From Clostridiales bacterium (GTDB lineage Bacteria > Bacillota > Clostridia > Lachnospirales > Lachnospiraceae): a stretch of 64,000 nucleotides of DNA. Where the stretch lies: assembly GCA_023663185.1 (NCBI GenBank), contig JAMPHY010000003.1, positions 1 through 64,000 of the forward strand. The letters are read 5' to 3'. Below the pieces are notes generated by a model. It searched no databases and was not told the origin of the DNA. It worked only from the letters and a program-made list of their open reading frames with translations. Position numbers and translations under genes: made by a program. Below, one piece after another: positions 1 through 7,305 of the stretch (the first letter of the stretch is position 1; every line of letters starts with the position of its first letter).

Positions 1-100
1 TTCAGCAATTCATTCAAAAATTTTTATTTTAGGGTTGACTTTTAATAGTTAGTCTCTCCATATGTCAATTATTTTCATGGCGGCTCTGCTGGGCGCAGGC

Positions 101-1642
101 TTATAAAACTTTCCTAAACCGATACTTATATATATCGGAATACATATTGCCGGAAGATTGTGGTGTCAGTCGTCCATTCAAGGTCTCCATATCTACCGCG
201 AACCCGCTGTCAGCCACAGAAAATGCCCCGTTCCTAAACTGAAACTCCGAAGTAAACTCAGGAATCCCCAAGTCGCCACTTATTCTGATATTACCTATGA
301 TGTTTCTCAGCGCATCATTCATTCGCTCTATCTTGGCATTATTCTTTGTCTTGTTGATTAGATTAGCCGCCTTTTGAGGCAATCCCCCAATTTTCCCATC
401 GGGCGTAAGATAAAGGCTTTCTAAGGATATATCTTCTCCCGTAACCCCTTTTAAATAACGACGAACTTCCTGCACGTCCGTTGCGTATTGGTAGTTATTA
501 GCAGATAAATTCCCCACGCTATCCGCAATCCCTATATAATACTGATACATCTGTTCACTGTACTTTCCTACCAGTTTTTGCACCTGTTCCTGAACGGCTC
601 TATCGTCTATCTCGTCCACAGTCACATCTCCATTACTGCCAATTTTTACACGCATACCCTCTATGTCGTTATGAGATATACCCCTGCTTTCCAGTTCCTT
701 TACAAAATTTTCTGAAAATACGTTTTTCAACTCTGCCTTCTGTTGCGCCTTTTCTATGTCTTGTAAATTAGCAAAAATCTTCACATATTCCAACTCTGCA
801 CTACTTAAATCTTTCCCCTCTGTCATATCCGACAGCAGTTCATCAACTGTACGCCCGCCTCTATACTGTTTTTCTTCCGGCAGACTTTCAAACTGTCTCT
901 GGTGGAGCTGCTCCATCTCCTTTATGTAATTTTTCTCCGTTTCCTGCAAAACTGCATTATATTTATCAAGGTATTCCCGCCAGTTCTCATCTTTTCGGCT
1001 ATACGCGCTCTGCAACGCCCCGAATGCTTCTCTTATGGCGTCCGTCTTTTCATGCTCCTTATTTTCGGAAACATGAAAGCTGATATTGTAATAATTATCT
1101 GTGGAAACTTCTGCCCCGTTTCCGTTTTCTATCTTGATACAATATCGGTTGGTCTCAATATCCCAATTAGGAATGTTCAGCTTCTTCCTACCTTCACCGT
1201 CCCACTCTGCTTTCCCTACCTGATTGCCGTATTCATCATACAGAGTAAGATTATAATCACAGCCCTTCGGCATATCTATATAAACTTCAACGCCAAAGTA
1301 ATTCCGCTGCGTACTCATAAGTGGGATAGAAAAATTATAGAAATCCACATCATTTGCATCACTAAGGTTTCCTTTCAAACTGCTGGTTTCGTCCTTGATT
1401 AAAAAATTCAAATCAAGAAATGCGCTGCCTTTGTCCTTATCGGAAACCTCATAAGTGGTATGCGCCCTACGGTAAGTATCGTTGCCGCTTAGGGTACAGG
1501 TATCTTCCTGCAGCACCATATTTTTCTGTAATTTTCCTTCAAAAAAAGCTTCCGTTTCTTTTCCCGTCATGAAGAATATCGGTTTTTCCCGAAAAGCCGC
1601 TCCCCATGCGGAACTTTGGTCATTTACAGTATTTATTCCCAT
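101..1642 (-). CDS. Large hypothetical protein with a pre-peptidase-like beta region
   Basis: A 513-residue protein I do not recognise as a whole. Residues about 80-195 contain a stretch with the feel of a bacterial pre-peptidase C-terminal beta-sandwich: 'DVDFYNFSIP', then 'YNLTLYDEYGNQVG', then 'NRYCIKIENGNG'. This is followed by a long charged helical region (about 200-330) and a C-terminal part ending 'YKYRFRKVL'. No signal peptide or membrane segment is visible. It follows the DUF6033-like gene at 1645-2370 with only 2 bases between, so the two are probably co-transcribed. An in-frame TTG at 1648 is possible, but ATG at 1642 is preferred; the ribosome site is weak and coupling to the upstream stop is likely. 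Function unknown. Confidence 0.75.
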   Translation of the reverse strand: MGINTVNDQSSAWGAAFREKPIFFMTGKETEAFFEGKLQKNMVLQEDTCTLSGNDTYRRAHTTYEVSDKDKGSAFLDLNFLIKDETSSLKGNLSDANDVDFYNFSIPLMSTQRNYFGVEVYIDMPKGCDYNLTLYDEYGNQVGKAEWDGEGRKKLNIPNWDIETNRYCIKIENGNGAEVSTDNYYNISFHVSENKEHEKTDAIREAFGALQSAYSRKDENWREYLDKYNAVLQETEKNYIKEMEQLHQRQFESLPEEKQYRGGRTVDELLSDMTEGKDLSSAELEYVKIFANLQDIEKAQQKAELKNVFSENFVKELESRGISHNDIEGMRVKIGSNGDVTVDEIDDRAVQEQVQKLVGKYSEQMYQYYIGIADSVGNLSANNYQYATDVQEVRRYLKGVTGEDISLESLYLTPDGKIGGLPQKAANLINKTKNNAKIERMNDALRNIIGNIRISGDLGIPEFTSEFQFRNGAFSVADSGFAVDMETLNGRLTPQSSGNMYSDIYKYRFRKVL

Positions 1643-1644
1643 TG

Positions 1645-2370
1645 TCAAATGTCCGCCGCTTCCATGATGTTCTGTTCATATGCTATGATTACAGAACTCA
1701 TAGCCTCTGGTGTAGCTGTTGTATATGTAAACCTGCTTGTATCCACTACGCGACTAGCAATAGCCTCTGCTATGCTCTGTTTTTTATAAGCTATCTCCAT
1801 CAGTTCTTTTCGTTCCTCTGCCGCTTCTTGACTGCGTTCCAGCATTTCTTTACGCTGTTTTGCTTCTTTTTCTCTTTCAGCTTTGTGGATAGCGTTTACT
1901 TCTGCCACACGTTCCGGAGAATCCGCGCAACCGCTGATATAAGTAACGCTCCCGTCCTCATGGACGACTACGCCGCATGGTTGGTAATCAAGCCCCCTTG
2001 CTGCAAATAATGCCTTCGACATTGGAATATCATTAAAGAAATCATCTATCTTGCCCTCATAGTAAGCCGCCTTTTCTGAATCATTTGCCATCTGTTCCAG
2101 AATGTTCGGTGCAATCACAACATCATTACCGCTCATGCTCTTACCCGCTCTGTCAAGGCTCTGTTGGTCTTTCCCTATGCTTTGGATTTTTACATTGCCA
2201 TACTTTGAGCGGAGATACTCTGTATAAGCATCTACCTTTGACGTATCTGTTGTCTCACATGTTTTCTGCAACTGCTCCGTGAAACTTGCTCCGCTCGTAG
2301 CAGTTTTCTGCGCCTTATTTACATATTGGTATGCACCCGCCAAAGCCCCGTTTACTCCTAAAATACTCAT
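1645..2370 (-). CDS. DUF6033-like family protein, copy 1
   Basis: A 241-residue soluble protein of the family repeated through this island. Visible parts are the N-terminal signature 'MSILGVNGALAGAYQYV', a 'FTEQLQKT' helix, a 'YTEYLRSKYGNV' block, 'VVIAPNILEQMANDSEKA', a Gly-rich turn with 'VVHEDGSVTYISGCADSPE', and a long Lys/Glu/Arg helix from about residue 165 to 215. Unlike copies 2, 3 and 5 it lacks the FDLKA-type C-terminal tail. The start is supported by AAAGGAG about 9 bases before ATG. It is the best match here to what I recall as DUF6033, a Lachnospiraceae family of unknown function. No secretion signal is visible. Confidence 0.75.
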   Translation of the reverse strand: MSILGVNGALAGAYQYVNKAQKTATSGASFTEQLQKTCETTDTSKVDAYTEYLRSKYGNVKIQSIGKDQQSLDRAGKSMSGNDVVIAPNILEQMANDSEKAAYYEGKIDDFFNDIPMSKALFAARGLDYQPCGVVVHEDGSVTYISGCADSPERVAEVNAIHKAEREKEAKQRKEMLERSQEAAEERKELMEIAYKKQSIAEAIASRVVDTSRFTYTTATPEAMSSVIIAYEQNIMEAADI

Positions 2371-2538
2371 AATAAGTTCTCCTTTCTGTTAATTTTTTAC
2401 CATAGCGACAGAATGAACCTGTTGTCTTTCATAATACAGTCCACATCGCCGCCATATTGTACTGTGCACTATATTTATAATACGAGTCAGTACTTTAAAA
2501 AGTTTCATTCTTTTTATTTCTTTTGCCTACTTTCAATA

Positions 2539-2613
2539 ATTGTTTCGGAGTTTAATTTCATGAACTAAACAGATATGTAATGAATTGACCTCTTTCTGCT
2601 ATAAATATTTTCT
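2539..2613. repeat. Direct repeat A, copy 1 (perfect over 53 bp)
   Basis: Bases 2539-2591 are identical to 10261-10313. The match continues with a few mismatches to about 2613 and 10335. Both copies lie upstream of a minus-strand accessory gene and mark the two ends of the paralogue-rich block. The perfect match over non-coding DNA suggests a recent duplication or recombination, or a conserved regulatory site. Confidence 0.85.
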
Positions 2614-2680
2614 GAGAAATCCAATTTTTTGTTTTCTTCTTGTCAAAACAGACATTATTTTCCTGATTGATATAAATCAT
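2558..2680 (-). pseudogene. Remnant of a MIYINQEN-type gene (5' end only)
   Basis: The minus strand from ATG at 2680 reads MIYINQEN and then diverges to a stop after 40 codons. The first eight codons and the bases just before the ATG match the start of the 313-residue gene at 5457-6398 nearly base for base. Past this point no similarity remains, and the reading frame runs into repeat A. The simplest reading is a truncated paralogue whose body was lost by recombination. It could still be translated as a 40-residue peptide, but nothing suggests function. Confidence 0.6.
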
Positions 2681-2696
2681 TTTCTACATAAAAAAG

Positions 2697-2724
2697 GCAC
2701 ATAGACGTTTCATTTTCTATGCAC
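2697..2724 (-). terminator. Rho-independent terminator after the 61-residue gene
   Basis: On the minus strand, GTGCATAG and CTATGTGC pair over 8 bp (two G-U pairs) around a 12-base loop, followed by six T residues. Confidence 0.7.
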
Positions 2725-2766
2725 CCTAACGCTATTACTGTATTTGGTTTTGATTGATATGATTGA

Positions 2767-2952
2767 TTATACCAACTGCATTGTTTGACTTTCTAACTCT
2801 TTTACTGTTTCAAAAGGTAACTTTGTATAATCAGCTATGTCTTGCAATGACATTTTACCTGCCTTAATCATACGGATAGCTATTTCTTTTGCTTTATTTA
2901 ATTCTGCGTTCTGCGCCGCCTCATTTCTCATATCTTCCATAATCTTACACAT
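2767..2952 (-). CDS. Small helix-turn-helix-like protein, Rpn/transposase tail type
   Basis: A 61-residue protein beginning 'MCKIMEDMRNEAAQ' and ending with a putative helix-turn-helix, 'MSLQDIADYTKLPFETVKEL'. Similar short proteins match the C-terminal tail of Rpn-like (PD-(D/E)XK) recombination-promoting proteins, which are abundant in Lachnospiraceae; here the nuclease domain is absent, so it is either a stand-alone tail or a decayed copy. ATG at 2952 is preferred to the longer frame from 2970 because AGGAG lies 8 bases ahead of it. Its leader (2965-3046) is a near copy of the leader of the antitoxin at 3647-3841, so the two genes may share regulation. Confidence 0.6.
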   Translation of the reverse strand: MCKIMEDMRNEAAQNAELNKAKEIAIRMIKAGKMSLQDIADYTKLPFETVKELESQTMQLV

Positions 2953-2964
2953 GATTGCAACTCC

Positions 2965-3046
2965 TAGCATGGCTTTTCTTCAACATTTCATACTTTCCTA
3001 TCTTCATTTTATTATCTTATCGCGGTTAATGCAACAAAACTTTTAT
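2965..3046. repeat. Direct repeat B, copy 1 (82 bp)
   Basis: Matches 3859-3940 over 82 bases with four mismatches and no gaps. The two copies bracket the GNAT toxin-antitoxin pair at a period of 894 bp. Each copy carries the same candidate minus-strand promoter. Confidence 0.9.
3006..3034 (-). promoter_or_regulatory. Candidate promoter in repeat B copy 1
   Basis: Minus strand TTGCAT, a 17-base spacer, then TAAAAT. The same boxes and spacing occur in copy 2 of the repeat. It would drive the 61-residue gene at 2767-2952. Confidence 0.6.
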
Positions 3047-3051
3047 CATTG

Positions 3052-3663
3052 TCAGAGCAACCTTAAAAGTTGTACCAAATCATGTGACTCATTTGTATCT
3101 GACGTGGTCTGTCTGGTGTCAAACTGTGAGAAACGGTTGTTACGATAAAATGATAACAGTTTTTCCTCGTTCTCTGCTTCCAGAAACGCTACCATACCGC
3201 CAAACATATACTGCCCTTCCTCTACTATTGTCCACGCCAACTCTACAAGCTCTTTTCCTGTAATTTCTCTATTTCTACCATTTGTATAATTTTTTCCAAG
3301 CTGTGCAATCAAAAACGCTGACATAGTATATGTATCAGATTTCTTATCCAGCTCACTAACGCGCAACAACTTTCTTTTTGTGGTATTGCTTACTGTTTCA
3401 CCCCTTACTGTCAAAGGCTTTAAAGCAATGGTAAAATAACCGACTAACTTCTTACTGCTTAGCGAAAATACAAGGTATGTAACTGACTGGTTCTTTTTTG
3501 TAAACTCTATTGCATTCTTCTTCAAAAAATGTTCAACATCTGGATTCTTAGGACACGAAAACTCGGAGATTTCCTGAATAAGCCTGTCCTCTCCGAGTTT
3601 TGGATTATCACTGCCTAAATAACGACGAATGCTGGTAACTAAAAATTTATCTTCTGTCCCCAT
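3052..3663 (-). CDS. GNAT-fold acetyltransferase, probable toxin of a toxin-antitoxin pair
   Basis: A 203-residue protein with a GNAT-like pattern: 'SVTYLVFSLSSKKLVGYFTIALKPL' reads as beta strands of the core, a switch of charged residues follows, 'TMSAFLIAQLGKNYTNG' resembles the acceptor to cofactor-binding segment (Q/R-x-x-G-x-G/A-like, here Q-L-G-K-N-Y), and 'LLSFYRNNRFSQF' is the C-terminal helix and strand of the fold. GNAT toxins of the TacT/AtaT type acetylate aminoacyl-tRNA and are paired with a small upstream antitoxin; that arrangement is present, with a 17-base overlap with the gene at 3647-3841. ATG at 3663 has GGGAG 7 bases ahead. The toxin role is inferred from fold and pairing, not from a catalytic motif I can verify. 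Confidence 0.65.
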   Translation of the reverse strand: MGTEDKFLVTSIRRYLGSDNPKLGEDRLIQEISEFSCPKNPDVEHFLKKNAIEFTKKNQSVTYLVFSLSSKKLVGYFTIALKPLTVRGETVSNTTKRKLLRVSELDKKSDTYTMSAFLIAQLGKNYTNGRNREITGKELVELAWTIVEEGQYMFGGMVAFLEAENEEKLLSFYRNNRFSQFDTRQTTSDTNESHDLVQLLRLL

Positions 3664-3841
3664 TCATTTTCTCCCTTTGTTCTAAAAATTCTATCAATTC
3701 CGCTTCATTCCTGACAAACCTTGCTGCCACAGGAGTACGCTCAGGACGGTTTTTGGCAGATTCTTCAATCGCATTGACAAACATCTCCACTTGCTCCTTG
3801 CCGGAAATAACAAAATTTTTCGTGATACTTGAAGTCGCCAT
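3647..3841 (-). CDS. Probable antitoxin of the GNAT pair
   Basis: A 64-residue protein beginning 'MATSSITKNFVISGKEQVE' and ending 'LIEFLEQREKMNGDRR'. The N-terminus resembles a short ribbon-helix-helix DNA-binding arm of the kind seen in antitoxins, and the charged C-terminus would wrap the toxin. The start at 3841 is fixed by GGAGG 7 bases ahead. A longer frame from 3901 would begin inside repeat B and is unlikely. It overlaps the toxin start by 17 bases, which fits coupled translation. Confidence 0.65.
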   Translation of the reverse strand: MATSSITKNFVISGKEQVEMFVNAIEESAKNRPERTPVAARFVRNEAELIEFLEQREKMNGDRR

Positions 3842-3858
3842 AAAAACACCTCCTTTAT

Positions 3859-3940
3859 TAGCATGGCTTTTCTTCAACAATTCATACTTCCCTATCTTCA
3901 TTTTATTATATTATCGCGGTTACTGCAACAAAACTTTTAT
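3859..3940. repeat. Direct repeat B, copy 2 (82 bp)
   Basis: Partner of 2965-3046 (78 of 82 bases identical). It forms the promoter and leader of the toxin-antitoxin pair. Confidence 0.9.
3900..3928 (-). promoter_or_regulatory. Candidate promoter of the toxin-antitoxin pair
   Basis: Minus strand TTGCAG, 17-base spacer, TAAAAT, about 60 bases ahead of the antitoxin start. It is conserved with copy 1 of repeat B. Confidence 0.6.
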
Positions 3941-3978
3941 TAATTTTCTATAACCTCATCATAAACATATGCCCTTTA

Positions 3979-4641
3979 TCAACTAAGCAAAGAAACGCTA
4001 TCTGTAACCGTTTCCGCAATAACATTTGCTTCATAGATATTAGACGCTTTCGACAAAAGCTTTTCATTGTTCCATGACTGTAACAATCGTTGTCTTTCCT
4101 GTTCCTGCTTAGCAATCTTTTTATTCAACATTTCCTGCTGCTGTTTTTTTATCTGCGCTCGTTTTTCAAGATATTCTTCCAAAAATTCTTTTTGACCATC
4201 TTTCTTGTCACTTGTCTTTTTATAAAAACTGTTTTGTGAACGGGCATAAAATTCTGAATCGTTGTTGACAGACCAGCCATTAGCTCTATAATCTTTAGAT
4301 GTTGCTCCTACCGTAATTACCAAAGAGCAATCCGGAGCCGGAGCAACAGAGCCAGTCATATCCCGTCTAATCAAAGATAATATCTTTTCCCTATACTCTG
4401 AATCATCTTTCATATTCTTAAATGCTTCCTCTGATATATTGATTGCCACATTCGCTATTGTTCTATCCCTTGGTATCTTATCAATTTCAGCATAAAATTC
4501 TTTTTTGAAGATTGCCATTTCTTCCGCTTCCGACAATTCCTTTGTGCTGCCTGTTTCTTCTAACGCAAATTTTTCTATACTGTTCACGCTCTTATTTTCT
4601 GTTACATAGTTCTGATAATATCCTATTCCGCTGACACTCAT
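3979..4641 (-). CDS. DUF6033-like paralogue, copy 2 (divergent)
   Basis: A 220-residue protein. It shares the N-terminal signature 'MSVSGIGYYQNYVT' with the copy at 8342-9022, and its leader and ribosome site (GGAGGACATAAAAAATG) are the same as that copy's. The middle has 'VAINISEEAFKNMKDDSEYREKI', equivalent to the 'VVIAPNILEQMANDSE' block of copy 1. From about residue 135 there is a long Gln/Lys/Glu coiled coil. The C-terminus 'ANVIAETVTDSVSLLS' differs from the FDLKA tail of other copies. No signal peptide. Function unknown. Confidence 0.7.
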   Translation of the reverse strand: MSVSGIGYYQNYVTENKSVNSIEKFALEETGSTKELSEAEEMAIFKKEFYAEIDKIPRDRTIANVAINISEEAFKNMKDDSEYREKILSLIRRDMTGSVAPAPDCSLVITVGATSKDYRANGWSVNNDSEFYARSQNSFYKKTSDKKDGQKEFLEEYLEKRAQIKKQQQEMLNKKIAKQEQERQRLLQSWNNEKLLSKASNIYEANVIAETVTDSVSLLS

Positions 4642-4691
4642 TTTTTATGTCCTCCATTGTTAATAATATTTATATAGGAGAAAAACAATAC

Positions 4692-5372
4692 TTACGCCTT
4701 TATATCAAAACTTGCCCCTGTCGGCTCAGATGTACTCAAAGGTGCCGCGATAACTTTCTGCGTAACATCTTTTATGTCCGTACCCGTTGCGCTTACGGTA
4801 TATTCGCCCGTTTCTGTCCCTGCTTCTTCAACTGCTTTTTTCTCTCCACGCCTTTTAATCGCTTTTTCTTTTTCTGCCTCTTTCTCGGCACGTTTTTCTT
4901 GTTCTTTCTTTTCTTCTCTCCGTTCCTTAATCCTTTCTTCCAGTTCTTTCCTTGCTTTTTCCGTTCCCGGATCAACTTCTTCCCTAGTAACAACTTCTGT
5001 CGTCATACTGTCATATCCATTCATAGTGATATTGCAGCTTATCAGTTTTGCACCACGCGCCGCCACCGCTGATTTTATATTATCAACTGCTTTAGGAATC
5101 AAAGATAAATTGTATTCCAACCACTTAGACGTTTTTTCATCACTTGAAGCTTTTGCCAAAAGAGAACTGTTTATTGCCACAGAATAATCAGAATTTTTCA
5201 AGCAATCATATTTTTCTGTTAAATACTCTCTATACTCACGAGTATTACTATATGTTTTTTCTGTTGCCTGATTGTCTGCTACTTTTTTTGCACTTTCAGA
5301 ACTGCCCTTTTGGTTAGTGTCCGTGTAGTAATTGGTATACGATGTATAATCGTTTACTCCTGTAATTGCCAT
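4692..5372 (-). CDS. DUF6033-like paralogue, copy 3
   Basis: A 226-residue protein starting 'MAITGVNDYTSYTNYY'. It has the 'YREYLTEKYDCL' block, 'VAINSSLLAKASSDEKTSKW', a Lys/Glu/Arg helix from about residue 145 to 185, and a C-terminal segment 'EYTVSATGTDIKDVTQKVI' ending FDIKA. This last 45 residues are almost the same as in the copy at 6539-7282, while the middles have diverged, which suggests selection or gene conversion at the tail. ATG at 5372 is chosen because GGAGG lies 9 bases ahead; an upstream ATG at 5390 overlaps that ribosome site. Confidence 0.75.
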   Translation of the reverse strand: MAITGVNDYTSYTNYYTDTNQKGSSESAKKVADNQATEKTYSNTREYREYLTEKYDCLKNSDYSVAINSSLLAKASSDEKTSKWLEYNLSLIPKAVDNIKSAVAARGAKLISCNITMNGYDSMTTEVVTREEVDPGTEKARKELEERIKERREEKKEQEKRAEKEAEKEKAIKRRGEKKAVEEAGTETGEYTVSATGTDIKDVTQKVIAAPLSTSEPTGASFDIKA

Positions 5373-5456
5373 AATTTTTGTCCTCCACAATAAAATTTTA
5401 TATTGCTAGCTCCTCTGTCGGTCAGAGCAGCCTTAAAAAACTGTACTAACTCATAT

Positions 5457-6398
5457 CTACCGCCGTTTAATTATAATTCCGGGTGCAACCCTGTTGATAA
5501 CCAGTTTGTTCAGGAAATCATTATACTGCTTATAGTTTTCTTCCTTTTCGCTGCTGATTCGGCACAAATCTGCGAGATAGAAATAATCTGTACGCTTTCT
5601 TCCTGCCGTCGGCACCTCAAACGGTACATTCAGCCTTTCTGTCCAGTCTTTTCCTCTGACAATAAGCAGGCTATCCTTTGCGCCCATATCCTCTTCTCCC
5701 AAATGATAAAAAAAGGAAAAGCTTTCCGGCGGGATTGCATCCATGTCCATAATCCTTCCTACACCATAAATATTCGCCGCCATAAAATTCCATTTGTCAT
5801 TAAAGTTAGGTTTGCCTGTCAGATAATCACCATTGAAATTTTCATCTCTTCTTGACGCATCTATCTCTACGCCGTATTTTTCACCATATTCTTTTGCAGC
5901 CTCTTGCAAAGCCTTATGTATCTCTTCTGAGCGGTAATAATACTCTGCGTCATAATACGTCATGCCATCTGTTGTAGTTCCTTCTTCTGCCGCTATGGTT
6001 TTCCCCTTGTCAAAGCAGGCATTGACTGCCTCTGTATAATTTACATTCAGAAAAGTTTCATACACATTTAAGATTGTTTTTTCGTCCCTCGCATACATAG
6101 TGCTGCAGTATTCCATAAAGAAACCTTTAATCTCATCTTTACTGATTTCTCCATCATAATATCCTGTCATGACTTCACGCATTTCGCTTCTAATATTTGC
6201 CGCTGGTGTGTCAATGACCGCAAATTTCGTATACTGTGGATATGTAACCTTTTTACAGCCGGATTTTTCAAATACGTCCTGTGTACGTTTTGCCATTTCT
6301 TCCGTACACTGAAATGTCGGTCTATTTCCCCTTATCCTGTCTGCAAGACTTGAATTTTCCGTTACTTTTATTGGGTTCTCTTGATTGATATAAATCAT
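5457..6398 (-). CDS. Hypothetical 313-residue protein (MIYINQEN family)
   Basis: A soluble protein I do not recognise. It begins 'MIYINQENPIKVTENSSL', has a mixed charged sequence with many Tyr and Asp, and includes 'MTGYYDGEISKDEIKGFFMEY', which looks like a paired-helix acidic segment. The C-terminal half contains 'KWNFMAANIYGVGRIMDM' and 'SLLIVRGKDWTERLNVPF'. No signal peptide or membrane helix. Its 5' end is duplicated as a remnant at 2558-2680, so this family has expanded and decayed in the island. It sits between DUF6033-like copies 3 and 4, all in the same direction. The 3' flank (5403-5456) seems to carry a short remnant of a GNAT-toxin 3' end. Confidence 0.7.
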   Translation of the reverse strand: MIYINQENPIKVTENSSLADRIRGNRPTFQCTEEMAKRTQDVFEKSGCKKVTYPQYTKFAVIDTPAANIRSEMREVMTGYYDGEISKDEIKGFFMEYCSTMYARDEKTILNVYETFLNVNYTEAVNACFDKGKTIAAEEGTTTDGMTYYDAEYYYRSEEIHKALQEAAKEYGEKYGVEIDASRRDENFNGDYLTGKPNFNDKWNFMAANIYGVGRIMDMDAIPPESFSFFYHLGEEDMGAKDSLLIVRGKDWTERLNVPFEVPTAGRKRTDYFYLADLCRISSEKEENYKQYNDFLNKLVINRVAPGIIIKRR

Positions 6399-6538
6399 TT
6401 TCTGTCTCCGTTTCTACCGATATTTTGAATGGCGGTTCTTCTGTCATTCAGAACTGCCTTATGCTCCCTCGCAATAAGTCCGAGCAAACCGCAAATGTAC
6501 ATTTTAAGTGCCTCTACAAATATGAAAGAAAAACATAT

Positions 6539-7282
6539 TTACGCTTTTAAATCAAAACTTGCCCCTGTGGGCGCAGATATACCCAAAGACGCAGCGATAA
6601 TTTTCTGCGTAACAGCTTTTATATCCGTACCGGTTGCGCTTACGGTATATTCTTCTATATCTGTCCCTGCTTCTTCGGCTGCTTTTTTCTCTGCACGTTT
6701 TTTATCCGCTTTTTCTTCCTCTGCCTTTTTCTCTGCACGTCTTTTCGCTGCCTTTTCCTCTGCCGCCTTTTTCTCCTGTGCTTTTCTTTTCGCATTTTCT
6801 TTGGCTATCTTTCCGTCCGGATCGTTTGTACAGCCACTCATGCCTGTGATATTACCATTGTCATCAATATAGTAAGCTGCATATGTACAAACAGGACTAC
6901 CGGGCATCGTCTTTGTATAATTGACAAGCGATTTGACGCAGTCAGGAATAGCCGCCAGATTTTCTTCCAAATATTTAGCCTTTTCCGGATTATTCATACA
7001 TTTCTTTAAAAATGCACTCGATACCGACACCGTTGTTGGAACGCCCTGCATGGAAGTAGTTCCCGTATTCATATAGCTGTATTTTCCCTGTAAATATTTG
7101 GAATAGTCATTTACATTACTATATCCTGTTTTAATCTGCTCTGTCTTAGTTCCGCCGTTTGAAGTTTTCAATTCTACTGTACTTGTCGTCACATTGCTTT
7201 CTTTTGTGCTGTCTGCCTTTTTTGCGGAATTTGTGTAGTTATCATAAGTGCTTGTGTAATCTGTTACTCCTGAAATTGCCAT
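6539..7282 (-). CDS. DUF6033-like paralogue, copy 4
   Basis: A 247-residue protein beginning 'MAISGVTDYTSTYDNYT'. The domain block is clear: 'NDYSKYLQGKYSYM', 'TVSVSSAFLKKCMNNPEKAKYLEENLAAIP', then 'YYIDDNGNITGMSGCTNDPD'. A Lys/Ala/Glu helix with a quasi-repeat of 'KKRAEKKAAEEK' type fills about residues 165-205. The C-terminus 'EYTVSATGTDIKAVTQ' ends FDLKA. AGGAGG precedes ATG 7282 by 9 bases. The repeated codons in the helix make it prone to length change by slippage. Confidence 0.75.
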   Translation of the reverse strand: MAISGVTDYTSTYDNYTNSAKKADSTKESNVTTSTVELKTSNGGTKTEQIKTGYSNVNDYSKYLQGKYSYMNTGTTSMQGVPTTVSVSSAFLKKCMNNPEKAKYLEENLAAIPDCVKSLVNYTKTMPGSPVCTYAAYYIDDNGNITGMSGCTNDPDGKIAKENAKRKAQEKKAAEEKAAKRRAEKKAEEEKADKKRAEKKAAEEAGTDIEEYTVSATGTDIKAVTQKIIAASLGISAPTGASFDLKA

Positions 7283-7305
7283 AATTTTAATCCTCCTACT
7301 TACTT

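Larger units (their letters stand above)
2371..2766. other. Intergenic stretch with repeat, gene remnant and terminator
   Basis: This 396-base gap has no intact gene. It holds a copy of the 53-75 bp repeat shared with 10261-10335, the remnant of a MIYINQEN-type gene (2558-2680) and the terminator at 2697-2724. The part nearest 2370 is AT-rich and should contain the promoter of the DUF6033-like gene. I could not pick one with confidence. Confidence 0.6.

Noticed and set aside
902-1402. 166-codon plus-strand frame opposite the first gene
   Set aside because: It is the antisense of a gene with a good paralogous context, has a hydrophobic composition typical of antisense frames of charged helical proteins, and lacks a ribosome site.
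2539-2591. Repeat A as a flagellar sigma (SigD) promoter
   Set aside because: A CCGAAAC segment with an upstream TTAG is a poor match to TAAA-N15-CCGATAT in both bases and spacing.
3842-3901. N-terminal extension of the antitoxin (20 residues)
   Set aside because: It lies within repeat B and has no ribosome site, while a strong one precedes ATG 3841. In the other copy the same start gives a 20-codon frame that ends at once.
4647-5072. Phe/Arg-rich plus-strand frames opposite the DUF6033-like genes
   Set aside because: They are mirror frames of Lys/Glu-rich coding repeats. Composition explains them.
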